Shown one piece after another: positions 1 through 6,455 of a stretch of 6,798 nt of DNA (position 1 is the first letter of the stretch; each line of letters opens with the position of its first letter). The position numbers were made by a program, and so were the translations under genes. The DNA is from Pseudanabaenales cyanobacterium (GTDB lineage: Bacteria > Cyanobacteriota > Cyanobacteriia > Phormidesmidales > Phormidesmidaceae). Under the pieces are notes generated by a model that did not search any database, was not told where the DNA came from, and was given only the letters and a program-made list of their open reading frames with translations. The stretch spans positions 1 through 6,798 of the forward strand of contig JAKSDM010000986.1 of assembly GCA_022360135.1 (NCBI GenBank). The letters run 5' to 3'.

Positions 1-40
1 GATTATCTATCCTATAAGGTTGCTTCTGATAACCCTAGAC

Positions 41-84
41 CTCGACAATAGGATCGAGATTGTCTGTTGATCATTGCTGATCAT
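41..84. promoter_or_regulatory. Operator-like inverted and direct repeats upstream of the first gene
   Basis: Two kinds of symmetry lie together just before the first gene. GACAAT (44-49) and ATTGTC (59-64) form a perfect 6-bp inverted repeat with a 9-base loop. An alternative pairing, CTCGA (41-45) with TCGAG (54-58), overlaps it, so the two stems exclude each other. The heptamer TGATCAT then occurs at 68-74 and 78-84; each copy contains the palindrome TGATCA and the copies are spaced exactly 10 bp, about one helical turn. That pattern would suit a protein binding on one DNA face, but no known regulator consensus is recognised and a chance origin is possible. If translation begins at the TTG at 74, the second heptamer is coding. 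Confidence 0.3.
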
Positions 85-112
85 ACTGTATTGGATATTA
101 GCTGTGAGTGAG

Positions 113-526
113 ATGCCGAAAGGGCCTGGTTTCCTGCCCACATTTCTCTACTACTTTTCAGGGACCGCTCTGGTCACCACACTGCTAGCCGTCAAAGCGT
201 TGGATGTCGGTTTGAATACCGGCATTCCTAACCAGCTAGGGCTTGTAGGGGGTCTATTGGGGGGAATGGTGGGCGCTTATTTTAACCGTTCAGTGACGCT
301 AGAAGTCCCTTTCAAGGGTAAAAAAACATTCCTCAAAACCTTAAATTCAGCCTTGGCTGAGATGGGCTACGAACCGACATCGGAGACTAATGAGATTGCT
401 ATATATCAGCGATCTCGCTTACGTCAACTTTTATCTGGCAGAGTCTTTGTGCAAATAGCGGGCAATACCGCTACCATCTCCAGTCGCTCTATCCACATCA
501 AAGGACTGAAGCAACGGTTGAAATAA
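113..526 (+). CDS. Small two-helix membrane protein of unknown function
   Basis: I do not recognise a characterised family. From the ATG at 113 the protein has 137 residues. Residues about 9-30 form a hydrophobic helix, and residues about 41-57 form a second, Gly-rich one (GGLLGGMVGAYF). A basic, soluble-looking C-terminal part follows (60-137), including a predicted amphipathic stretch around 72-84 and strand-like segments at 95-99 and 110-123. This architecture, two membrane segments and a small cytoplasmic domain, is common among cyanobacterial conserved hypothetical proteins. Start choice is uncertain. A TTG at 74 would add 13 mostly hydrophobic residues, but neither start has a convincing ribosome binding site (GAG abuts the ATG directly). 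The ATG is preferred because it leaves the repeats upstream non-coding and gives a conventional N-terminus. The next gene follows after 15 bases, which suggests co-transcription. No function is proposed. Confidence 0.65.
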   Translation: MPKGPGFLPTFLYYFSGTALVTTLLAVKALDVGLNTGIPNQLGLVGGLLGGMVGAYFNRSVTLEVPFKGKKTFLKTLNSALAEMGYEPTSETNEIAIYQRSRLRQLLSGRVFVQIAGNTATISSRSIHIKGLKQRLK

Positions 527-541
527 ATTCTGAATTATGTT

Positions 542-775
542 ATGGCGAAGAAACAAAAATTTCCTCACCTGATTGGCTCCAAATGGACGGCTCAACAACA
601 AGTGTCTGGATGGCGTCACTTTCAAGTCGTTAATCGTCAGAATCAGGGGCAATGGGTCTTCGCCGAGTTGGCGGCTGCGTGTGACTCCAGTGTGCGCTTC
701 TGGCTCAATGCCCAACTGCTAAAAAATCCTAGCCTCTGGAAAGCGGGTTGGCAATCTTTGCAGGAGAGTGGCTGA
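542..775 (+). CDS. Trp-rich small protein, TIGR02450-like
   Basis: A 77-residue soluble protein with six tryptophans (W15, W24, W38, W54, W66, W70), nearly 8% of its length. The segment IGSKWTA at 11-17 followed by GWRHFQVVNR at 23-32 resembles, from memory, the conserved core of the TIGR02450 'Trp-rich' family found in cyanobacteria and some proteobacteria. The function of that family is unknown. No signal peptide, membrane helix or catalytic motif is visible. The tryptophans recur at spacings of 9-16 residues in the first two thirds, then sit close together (W66, W70) near the end, which would suit a small beta-rich fold packed by aromatics; that is inference. The gene starts 15 bases after the upstream membrane-protein gene with no clear Shine-Dalgarno, so it may be translated from the same message. 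Family assignment rests on recalled motif similarity. Confidence 0.75.
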   Translation: MAKKQKFPHLIGSKWTAQQQVSGWRHFQVVNRQNQGQWVFAELAAACDSSVRFWLNAQLLKNPSLWKAGWQSLQESG

Positions 776-969
776 CAATCTAATGAAAAAATATTGCAAA
801 ATTTTAGAAAGCGTTAATATTTAAAACAAAGCCTAACCCAAAGTCGTACTCTCTTTGCGAAGATAACCAAATGGGTAGGATGCTACTTGCTAAAGGCTAT
901 TGGCTAATTTGGATAACCATGTCTGACTGGGCTAAAACCATAGAATTTGAGAAAATAACAATTAGGGTT

Positions 970-977
970 GCGATCGC
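970..977. repeat. HIP1 octamer GCGATCGC
   Basis: Perfect copy of the palindromic HIP1 octamer, here in the non-coding gap. Its last base overlaps the first base of a small inverted repeat (977-998). HIP1 is highly over-represented in many cyanobacterial genomes, and its presence supports the taxonomic call. Confidence 0.9.
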
Positions 978-1012
978 AGCAGTGACTTCTATCTGCTGTT
1001 TATTCAGCTCCT

Positions 1013-1028
1013 TTAGGTCTGTACCTAA
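1013..1028. other. Perfect 6-bp hairpin with 4-base loop
   Basis: TTAGGT (1013-1018) and ACCTAA (1023-1028) are exact reverse complements around the loop CTGT. As RNA this would form a tight stem in the presumed leader region about 125 bases before the DUF2973-type gene. There is no following T-tract, so it is not a standard terminator. It could be an operator half-site pair, part of an RNA structure, or chance. Confidence 0.3.
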
Positions 1029-1138
1029 CCCTTCACGTCATAGAGTTAAGCTCATCGGTAGCAGCGCTATGTGGGCTTATCCAAGCTAAGCAAGCGATTA
1101 AAAATTTGTTTTAGATTCAGCGATTGGAAATCTGACCT

Positions 1139-1142
1139 GAGG
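1139..1142 (+). promoter_or_regulatory. Shine-Dalgarno (GAGG) for the DUF2973-type gene
   Basis: GAGG within TGAGGAAA lies 11 bases before the ATG at 1154 and 5 bases before the in-frame TTG at 1148. The distance alone does not decide between the two starts; the ATG is favoured because remembered family members begin with MLH at that position. Confidence 0.5.
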
Positions 1143-1153
1143 AAATATTGGCT

Positions 1154-1462
1154 ATGTTACATTTTCTTTACATCGTTGCTTTTACCATACTGGCGTTTTT
1201 AGCCATTGGTAATTTGATTCGTAACCTGATTAGCCTGGGGTCAGAATCTCAAAAATCCTTCTCCAGCCCCCCCTATGGTGAAGGCTCCAGACCTCAATCG
1301 CAAAATCGACCTGTTCCTCATCCAGAACTGCTAGATGACGAGGGTAATGTGATCAACGAGCCCCTCTTGGTCATGCGCTCCATTTCAATCAGAGACGCTC
1401 GGGAGCAATTGGACGCCCTCTATGACGCCTCTGCCGGTCAGAATGACGATGCTCAGGAGTAG
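1154..1462 (+). CDS. DUF2973-type small membrane protein
   Basis: This 102-residue protein starts with a single hydrophobic helix (MLHFLYIVAFTILAFLAIGN, residues 1-20). An Asn/Arg-containing amphipathic turn follows (NLIRNLISLG, 20-29), then a low-complexity Ser/Pro/Gln linker (about 30-57) and a conserved-looking acidic C-terminal block (about 58-93). That block contains HPELLDDEGNVINEPLLVMR and then SIRDAREQLDALYD. This layout matches my recollection of DUF2973, a family confined largely to cyanobacteria and without an assigned function. The N-terminal helix most simply anchors the protein in the plasma or thylakoid membrane with the acidic tail facing the cytoplasm; that topology is inferred. 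The start could be the TTG at 1148, adding two residues. The gene ends 22 bases from the convergent mrdA stop codon, with no hairpin terminator visible between them, so the two transcripts may overlap at their ends. Confidence 0.85.
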   Translation: MLHFLYIVAFTILAFLAIGNLIRNLISLGSESQKSFSSPPYGEGSRPQSQNRPVPHPELLDDEGNVINEPLLVMRSISIRDAREQLDALYDASAGQNDDAQE

Positions 1463-1484
1463 ACAGAGAAACTTAACTTAAACA

Positions 1485-3278
1485 CTACTGTTGAGGCTGT
1501 TGGGCATCTGCTCCATTGAAATATACTTCTAGCACCTGGCGCGCCATTGGACCCGCAACAGAACCGCCGCCGCCGCCGGAGTGCTCGCCAAAGGCGACAA
1601 CCACAATCTCAGGTTTATCGGTAGGGGCATAGGCGCCAAACCAGGTATGGCTCTTGTAGGGGGGCGCTTCCGCAGTGCCGCTTTTCCCAGAGACTGGCGG
1701 CAAGGTAGGAATATTCAGGACTTTTCCAGTACCGCCAGTAATCACCTGCCTCAAGCCCTGCCGCAAAATCTTAATCGTAATGGGACTGAGGCCAATTGAT
1801 TCTCGCTGCTGCTGGAATTTTTCCTGATCCAGAAGTAGGTGGGGAGTGATTCGATACCCGCCATTGGCGACGATGGCGAACATAACAGTCACCTGAAGTG
1901 GGGAGGCTTGTAAGTAGCCTTGGCCGATCGACATATTAATCGTGTCTCCCAGGTACCACCCTTCTCCCAAAAATTCTTCTTTCCAGTCATGATCCGGCAC
2001 TAAGCCGGGACTTTCCTCCACTGCCAGTTCGATGCCCGTTTTCTGACCAAATCCAAATCGCTTTGTCCACTGAATTAAGCTATCTTCTCCTATGCCCATG
2101 CCAATTTGATAGAAGAAAGTATCGCTACTCCAAGCCATGGCGCCAGGAAAATCCAGGGGGCCAAATCCGACCCGATTCCAATCCCAGAACAGGATGCCCC
2201 CGGCATTGATATAAGGATAAGTGGGCAATACCGTACGGGGAGAGTAATGACCCGATTCAATGGCAGCAGTTGTCGTAATAATTTTATAGGTGCTGGCTGG
2301 CGGATAGGTTCGTAATGCCCGATTCAGAAAAGGATGATTCGCGCTCTGAAGCCGCCGCCATTGCTCGTTGGTAATCCGAGTCGAAAAGATATTCGGGTCA
2401 AAGGTAGGCCGACTGACCATCGCTAAGATGGCCCCATTCTCAGGATCCATAGCGATAATCGCCCCGGTGCGGTTTCCTAGGACCGCCTCAGCCGCTTGTT
2501 GCAATTCTATATCCAGTGTTAGGCGAATATCTTGCCCAGATTTCGAGGGCTTTTTACCCAGAATACGAATCACGCGGCCAGCGCTATCAACCTCTACCTG
2601 CTGCCCTCCCCATTCGCCTCGAAGCAGAGATTCAAAAGCAGCCTCAACCCCCATTTGACCAATGATGTCTCCAAGCCGATAGCCATTGCTGCGCCGAGCC
2701 TCTAACTCCTCGTTATTCAATTCTCCGGTGTAGCCCAACACATGGGCCGCCAGATCACCGTTGGGATAATTGCGAACGGCTTCCGCTTCTACCCGCACCC
2801 CAGTCAATTCGGCATTATATTCCGCCAGCGCCGTCGCCTGCGCTGGACTAATACCCCGGGCAATAGGGACAGAGGCAGTTGATTCATAACCGGCTAGTTC
2901 AAGTCGATTTTGGATGTCCTGCGCTGGAATATCAAGGATTTGGGAAAGTCGCCGGATCACAGTTGGCCATTCCGTCCTAGGCAATGCGATTGGCCACAGT
3001 GAAACTGAATGGGAGAGTCGACTCCCCGCTAAAATTTTGCCTCGACGATCAAAAATAGTTCCCCTGGCAGGACGTTTTGGCAGTAACAGAATGCGATTAT
3101 TCTCAGCCAACTGCCGGTTTCGCGAACCCTGGATCAGCTGCAGATAGGCTAAACGGCCGCCAATTGCTCCCAACAACACAAAGGTAATTAGCAAGATCAT
3201 CACAATAGACTGATGTTGCCGTCCCACCGTGCGTATATTTTTCCCAGTCTCCGATGGGGAATATTGTGTCAAAGCCAT
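1485..3278 (-). CDS. mrdA: Penicillin-binding protein 2 (elongation transpeptidase)
   Basis: Class B penicillin-binding protein that cross-links peptidoglycan during lateral wall growth, normally as partner of the glycosyltransferase RodA. From the ATG at 3278 it has 597 residues, the usual size. A short cytoplasmic tail precedes one membrane helix (about 25-46). The dimerisation/pedestal region follows, with RPARGTIFDRRG at 69-80 and GDIIGQMGVEAAFE around 203-216. The transpeptidase domain has all three active-site motifs: STYK (catalytic S329, K332), SSD (384-386, where many PBPs have SxN; Asp here is, as I recall, usual for PBP2) and KSGT (532-535). The open frame extends upstream to a TTG at 3422, adding 48 polar residues. 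The ATG is preferred because the tail-helix spacing then matches relatives. An AGAGGG 16 bases before it is too distant to settle the matter. rodA and mreBCD are not adjacent. A single isolated gene is inferred. Confidence 0.93.
   Translation of the reverse strand: MALTQYSPSETGKNIRTVGRQHQSIVMILLITFVLLGAIGGRLAYLQLIQGSRNRQLAENNRILLLPKRPARGTIFDRRGKILAGSRLSHSVSLWPIALPRTEWPTVIRRLSQILDIPAQDIQNRLELAGYESTASVPIARGISPAQATALAEYNAELTGVRVEAEAVRNYPNGDLAAHVLGYTGELNNEELEARRSNGYRLGDIIGQMGVEAAFESLLRGEWGGQQVEVDSAGRVIRILGKKPSKSGQDIRLTLDIELQQAAEAVLGNRTGAIIAMDPENGAILAMVSRPTFDPNIFSTRITNEQWRRLQSANHPFLNRALRTYPPASTYKIITTTAAIESGHYSPRTVLPTYPYINAGGILFWDWNRVGFGPLDFPGAMAWSSDTFFYQIGMGIGEDSLIQWTKRFGFGQKTGIELAVEESPGLVPDHDWKEEFLGEGWYLGDTINMSIGQGYLQASPLQVTVMFAIVANGGYRITPHLLLDQEKFQQQRESIGLSPITIKILRQGLRQVITGGTGKVLNIPTLPPVSGKSGTAEAPPYKSHTWFGAYAPTDKPEIVVVAFGEHSGGGGGSVAGPMARQVLEVYFNGADAQQPQQ
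1564..1578. repeat. (CCG)5 trinucleotide run encoding a glycine tract in PBP2
   Basis: Five perfect CCG units on the plus strand fall in the C-terminal part of mrdA and give rise to five consecutive glycines (residues 568-572) after Glu-His-Ser. Length change by slippage would stay in frame and only alter the number of glycines. Glycine-rich loops at this point occur in other PBP2 proteins, so the tract itself is probably normal. Confidence 0.7.
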
Positions 3279-3443
3279 ATTGCCTAATAATCTACCCTCT
3301 CTGGTGACGGACTTTCTTCCCGACTCCCTCATAAAGTAGTCTAATCTGCTTGATTTGTTTAAGTCCGATACATTCTCAGACATGCCACATTCCCAAACAG
3401 GTCGGAGAGCGTTATTATCCAATTACCTAAGACCCTGGATCAG

Positions 3444-3451
3444 GCGATCGC
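3444..3451. repeat. HIP1 octamer GCGATCGC
   Basis: Perfect HIP1 copy in the divergent mrdA-potB region, followed 16 bases later by a one-mismatch copy, GCGATCGG (3468-3475). It serves here as a taxonomic marker; no regulatory role is claimed. Confidence 0.9.
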
Positions 3452-3499
3452 AACAATGGCAAGGGGCGCGATCGGCAAATATGAAAGCTCGATGAAGCT

Positions 3500-3506
3500 A
3501 GGGAAA
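3500..3506 (+). promoter_or_regulatory. Shine-Dalgarno for potB
   Basis: AGGGAAA lies immediately upstream of the ATG at 3511, with the GGG ending 7 bases before it. The spacing is ideal and fixes the potB start. Confidence 0.65.
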
Positions 3507-3510
3507 GTTA

Positions 3511-4398
3511 ATGACCAGGTCTAAGTCACAACAGCCTCCACCCCACTTAAACAATGAAACCCGTAAACGGGCCAGTCTATTGGTACTGTTATTTCCAGCC
3601 ACAGGCTGGCTCCTGCTGTTTTTCATCCTGCCTTTGCTGATTGTGCTGCTGTACAGTTTCCTGGAGCGAGGCACCTATGGCGGGATCACTTGGAGTTTTA
3701 CCGTCAGCAACTACCAGCAGCTAACCAAAGAAATCTACTGGGGGATTCTTTGGCAGTCCCTAGGGTTAGCGCTAGTCACAACGGCCGCCTGTTTGCTGAT
3801 TGGCTACCCGCTGGCCTTTTTCATCGCTACTCAACCGCCGCGTTGGCGAAGTGCGCTGCTCTTGCTCATCATCATTCCCTTTTGGACAAATTTTCTGGTG
3901 CGAACCTACGCCTGGATAGTGTTGCTCCGGACTGAAGGGGTGGTCAATGTTCTGCTCCAGAGTCTACACCTGATCAACGAACCATTGACGCTGATATTTA
4001 CCCCCTTTGCGGTTGCTATTGGTCTCATCTACGGCTATCTGCCGTTCATGGTGCTGCCCCTGTATAGCACCCTGGAGCGCTTCGATTTTTCCCTGGTGCA
4101 GGCGGCTCAAGACCTGGGAGCCAATGATTTGCGAACGTTTTGGCGAGTTGTGTTGCCGTTGACGATGCGAGGCGTTGTCGCCGGTTCACTGCTGGTATTC
4201 ATTCCCTCTGTTGGGGCCTTTATCACCCCTAATATTTTGGGAGGGGCCAAAACGATGATGCTCGGCAACCTGATCCAAAATCAGTTTCTCCAAGCCCGTA
4301 ACTGGCCTTTTGGATCAACCATCTCTGTCGTGTTGATGGTAATTGTCTTAATTCCAGCGATAATTTATCTGCGGATGTCTGAAGAAGGCGGGCAATGA
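3511..4398 (+). CDS. potB: Polyamine ABC transporter permease PotB
   Basis: Inner-membrane permease that with PotC forms the translocation path of a spermidine/putrescine-type importer. The 295 residues match the family size. A polar tail (1-20) precedes about six hydrophobic segments near 22-50, 80-106, 113-139, 163-187, 218-240 and 268-287. The cytoplasmic EAA loop that docks on the ATPase is clear at 197-217 (QAAQDLGANDLRTFWR followed by VVLPL), with the invariant Gly at 203. Note that the leading Glu of EAA is replaced by Gln here, as in many PotB-type subunits. The segment GAFITPNILGG (235-245) resembles, as I recall, the corresponding permease signature of polyamine-type importers. The frame overlaps potC by 4 bases (ATGA), implying translational coupling. 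Substrate is inferred from family and neighbours; related permeases serve iron or other cations, but the PotD-type binding protein supports polyamines. Confidence 0.92.
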   Translation: MTRSKSQQPPPHLNNETRKRASLLVLLFPATGWLLLFFILPLLIVLLYSFLERGTYGGITWSFTVSNYQQLTKEIYWGILWQSLGLALVTTAACLLIGYPLAFFIATQPPRWRSALLLLIIIPFWTNFLVRTYAWIVLLRTEGVVNVLLQSLHLINEPLTLIFTPFAVAIGLIYGYLPFMVLPLYSTLERFDFSLVQAAQDLGANDLRTFWRVVLPLTMRGVVAGSLLVFIPSVGAFITPNILGGAKTMMLGNLIQNQFLQARNWPFGSTISVVLMVIVLIPAIIYLRMSEEGGQ

Positions 4399-5267
4399 TA
4401 GCCAACAAGCAGACCCTCAAAAAAATTGACCTGTGGGTCCGTTCGCTGGGCGAAAAGTGGCTGGGAGCCCATGCCCTATTGAGCTTTGCCTTTCTTTACC
4501 TGCCTATTTTCATCCTAATCATTTATTCCTTCAATGCCTCCCGATTCAATGCAGTTTGGCAGGGATTTACGCTGGACTGGTATCGCAGTTTGCTCGAAGG
4601 CGTTACCGATGGCAAGGCCCAGATTAGCGATGTGATGATTTGGGACGCCCTGCAAAATAGTCTAGTGGTGGCGGCGATTTCGACCCTAGTCGCCACCCTA
4701 TTCGGCACAATGGTGGCTTTAGCCCTAGAACGCTTTCGCTTTCCTGGCCGCTCAATCCTGGATGCGCTGCTGCTGCTGCCCATCATCATCCCCGATATCA
4801 CCATGGGGATTTCGCTATTGGTATTCTTCGGTCTGGCCTTCCAGTTATTGCAAAACCTGTTAGGCATTCGTCTGGTCTTGGGTCTACCCACGGTGATTAT
4901 TGCCCATGTAGCCTTTAATATTTCGTTTGTGGCTGTCACGGTCAGGGGGCGAATTGCCGAACTGGATCCGGCGCTAGAAGAAGCGGCGCTAGACCTAGGA
5001 GCCAACGAGTTGCGGACATTGTGGCGGGTAATTCTGCCCTTGATCTGGCCGGGAATTTTTAGTGGGGCGCTGCTAGCGTTTACCCTTTCATTGGATGACT
5101 TTGTCATCACCTTTTTCACGGCTGGGGTAGGGTCAACCACGCTGCCACTGTTTGTTTACGGCATGATTCGATTTTCGGTGACCCCCGCAATCAATGCGAT
5201 TTCCACCCTGATGCTGTTAGCCTCATTATTGTTAGTTGTATCGTCATTGACTGTGAGAGAGCAATAA
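4395..5267 (+). CDS. potC: Polyamine ABC transporter permease PotC
   Basis: Second permease of the importer, 290 residues. Hydrophobic segments lie near 25-46, 87-110, 120-148, 158-182, 215-240 and 264-285. The EAA loop is complete at 195-216: EEAALDLGANELRTLW followed by RVILPL, with Glu195/196 and Gly202 in the positions that contact the ATPase Q-loop region. LSLDDFVITFF at 231-241 is the PotC-type counterpart of the PotB GAFITP segment. The ATG overlaps the potB stop (ATGA), and AAGGCGG at 4385-4391 gives a good Shine-Dalgarno, so coupling to potB is expected. An open frame of over 200 codons on the opposite strand (4523-5140) is a coding shadow. After potC comes a 109-base gap before potD, the only sizeable break in the operon. 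Confidence 0.92.
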   Translation: MIANKQTLKKIDLWVRSLGEKWLGAHALLSFAFLYLPIFILIIYSFNASRFNAVWQGFTLDWYRSLLEGVTDGKAQISDVMIWDALQNSLVVAAISTLVATLFGTMVALALERFRFPGRSILDALLLLPIIIPDITMGISLLVFFGLAFQLLQNLLGIRLVLGLPTVIIAHVAFNISFVAVTVRGRIAELDPALEEAALDLGANELRTLWRVILPLIWPGIFSGALLAFTLSLDDFVITFFTAGVGSTTLPLFVYGMIRFSVTPAINAISTLMLLASLLLVVSSLTVREQ

Positions 5268-5376
5268 TCACTCAAAAATCCACTAAAAATTCATCCCAGA
5301 TCTGTAGGATGATTAAATTTATATTGGGATATTTTTTACGCCTGTCCGTTGTTGTTTTGGAGCTGAGTCAAAATCG
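5268..5376 (+). promoter_or_regulatory. potC-potD intergenic gap with hairpin
   Basis: TCATCC (5291-5296) and GGATGA (5307-5312) form a perfect 6-bp inverted repeat around a 10-base loop containing the palindrome CAGATCTG. An A+T-rich run follows, ending in six T at 5332-5337. The T-run sits about 20 bases past the stem, too far for a textbook intrinsic terminator. The hairpin may instead protect or partly attenuate the transcript, which would allow PotD, needed in excess over the permeases, to be made at a different level. No good separate promoter for potD was found. Confidence 0.35.
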
Positions 5377-6450
5377 ATGAAAAGGCTGTTAGTTCTAATC
5401 TTCTCATTCTTCATTGGCTTGACGTTAGTTGTCAGCTGCAGCGGCCAGGAGTCTTCCGGCGGTGGAGCCAACGACAACATCCTCAGTGTCTATAATTGGT
5501 CAACCTACATTGACCCCGAGGCTGTCGCCCAGTTTGAAAAGGAGTTTGGGGTCGAAGTCAAATACGATACCTACGAAAATAGTGAGGATCTCTACGCCAA
5601 GCTGCAGGGGGGCAATCCCGGCTACGATGTAATTTTCCCCAGCGATTACATGGTGGAAATTATGATTGCTGAGGACATGTTGGAGACCCTTAACCTGGAT
5701 AACATTCCTAATACTCAGAACGTTGACCCGACATTCCTTGATCCCCCTTACGATCCGGGTAACCAGTACAGCCTGCCTTATCAGTGGGGAACGATGGGCA
5801 TCGGCTACAACATCAAGGCCACAGGCGGTGAGATTGACAGTTGGTCCGCCCTGTTCGACCCCAAATATGAGGGCAGGGTAGCGCTGTTAGACGATGTGCG
5901 CGCTACGCTAGGGGTGGCGCTGCTTTCCCTGGGGTATGAACTCAACACTACCAATCCCGATGAGATTGCAGAGGCCAAAGATTTTTTGATTGAGAATGGG
6001 GATGCGATCGCCGCGTTTGCTCCCGATACGGGTCAAATACTGCTATCTCAGGGAGAAGTGGATCTGACCGTGGAGTGGAGTGGAGATATTTTCCAGGTAA
6101 TGGAAGAAAATCCTGATTTACGCTACGTCATTCCCAAAGAGGGAACCATGGTCTGGGTAGATGCGATGGCGATTCCCAAAGACGCCCCTCATCAGCAACT
6201 GGCGGAAAAATTCATCAACTTCATTCTGGAGCCTGAAGTCGGCGCTAAGGTGTCCAACTTTATTCAATTTGCAACGCCTAATAAGGCCGCGGTGGACAAA
6301 GGTCTGATTAATGCAGAAGACCTCCAGGATCCAGGGATTTATCCAACCGCTGAGACGTTTGCGCGGCTGCAATACCTGGTAGACGTCGGTGAAGCCACGC
6401 CCCTTTACGATCAGGCGTGGACTGAAGTTAAGGTTGGCGTTAGCAAATAG
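5377..6450 (+). CDS. potD: Polyamine-binding lipoprotein PotD
   Basis: Substrate-binding protein of the importer, 357 residues. Residues 1-20 form a lipoprotein signal peptide with the lipobox VVSC; Cys21 would be lipidated, anchoring the protein at the outer face of the plasma membrane. A Ser/Gly linker (22-32) leads into the mature fold at LSVYNWSTYID (36-46). Aligned by eye with remembered E. coli PotD, many pocket residues are kept: W41, Y44, S89, Y91, D173, W234, W260 and D262. Three pocket positions differ: Glu171 of E. coli appears as Ala176, Tyr293 as Phe298, and Gln327 probably as Leu334. The region around 172-198, DDVRATLG through LGYELNTTNPDEI, aligns without gaps, so the Ala is credible. 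The start has only weak SD elements (GAG at 5365-5367). Polyamine binding is likely, but the exact ligand is open. Confidence 0.93.
   Translation: MKRLLVLIFSFFIGLTLVVSCSGQESSGGGANDNILSVYNWSTYIDPEAVAQFEKEFGVEVKYDTYENSEDLYAKLQGGNPGYDVIFPSDYMVEIMIAEDMLETLNLDNIPNTQNVDPTFLDPPYDPGNQYSLPYQWGTMGIGYNIKATGGEIDSWSALFDPKYEGRVALLDDVRATLGVALLSLGYELNTTNPDEIAEAKDFLIENGDAIAAFAPDTGQILLSQGEVDLTVEWSGDIFQVMEENPDLRYVIPKEGTMVWVDAMAIPKDAPHQQLAEKFINFILEPEVGAKVSNFIQFATPNKAAVDKGLINAEDLQDPGIYPTAETFARLQYLVDVGEATPLYDQAWTEVKVGVSK
6004..6011. repeat. HIP1 octamer GCGATCGC
   Basis: Perfect HIP1 copy within potD, covering codons of the segment around Ala210-Ile-Ala. HIP1 copies in coding sequence are usual for this element. 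Confidence 0.9.
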
Positions 6451-6455
6451 GAGTT

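Larger units (their letters stand above)
776..1153. other. Gene-poor gap with several small inverted repeats
   Basis: No convincing gene was found on either strand. The first 60 bases are very A+T rich. CCTAACCC occurs twice, at 832-839 and 1024-1031. The first copy can pair with TGGGTAGG (872-879) apart from one bulged A. Further on, CAGCAG (977-982) pairs with CTGCTG (993-998), TTAGGT (1013-1018) pairs with ACCTAA (1023-1028), and AGGGTT (964-969) pairs with AACCCT (1027-1032), enclosing the CAGCAG stem. The last two options are mutually exclusive. No T-run follows any stem, so none looks like an intrinsic terminator. The gap could hold the promoter and leader of the DUF2973-type gene or a small RNA; neither is shown. 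A 72-codon open frame at 871-1089 is not accepted as a gene. No tRNA-like T-loop sequence is visible. Confidence 0.5.
3279..3510. promoter_or_regulatory. Divergent intergenic region between mrdA and potB
   Basis: These 232 bases must hold the promoters for both directions if mrdA starts at 3278. On the minus strand GATAAT (plus coordinates 3414-3419, one mismatch to TATAAT) is the best -10 candidate for mrdA, but no good -35 hexamer stands 17 bases upstream. If it is used, the TTG at 3422 would lie outside the transcript, supporting the shorter protein. On the plus strand no convincing promoter was seen for potB. No NtcA-type GTA-N8-TAC site was found. A HIP1 octamer (3444-3451) and a one-mismatch copy (3468-3475) lie near the middle. 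Confidence 0.4.

Noticed and set aside
431..715. 94-codon minus-strand frame across the first two genes
   Set aside because: It overlaps two better-supported plus-strand genes and shows no family resemblance or start signal.
786..805. Possible terminator after the Trp-rich gene (AAAAT/ATTTT)
   Set aside because: The stem is only 5 bp, entirely A-T, and is not followed by a proper T-tract.
875..886. NtcA-like site GTA...TAC
   Set aside because: The spacing is 6 bases instead of the 8 required for the NtcA consensus.
871..1089. 72-codon open frame on the plus strand
   Set aside because: It has no ribosome binding site, its composition is unlike the neighbouring genes, it runs through several inverted repeats and a HIP1 site, and no family is recognisable.
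1463..1484. Bidirectional terminator between the convergent DUF2973-type and mrdA genes
   Set aside because: The 22 bases contain no inverted repeat of useful length.
4523..5140. 205-codon open frame antisense to potC
   Set aside because: It lies wholly within a well-supported permease gene. Its Ser/Arg-rich, low-complexity product is typical of the shadow of a hydrophobic membrane protein.
6118..6372. 84-codon minus-strand frame within potD
   Set aside because: It is antisense to a clear PotD coding region, and its product has no recognisable motif.
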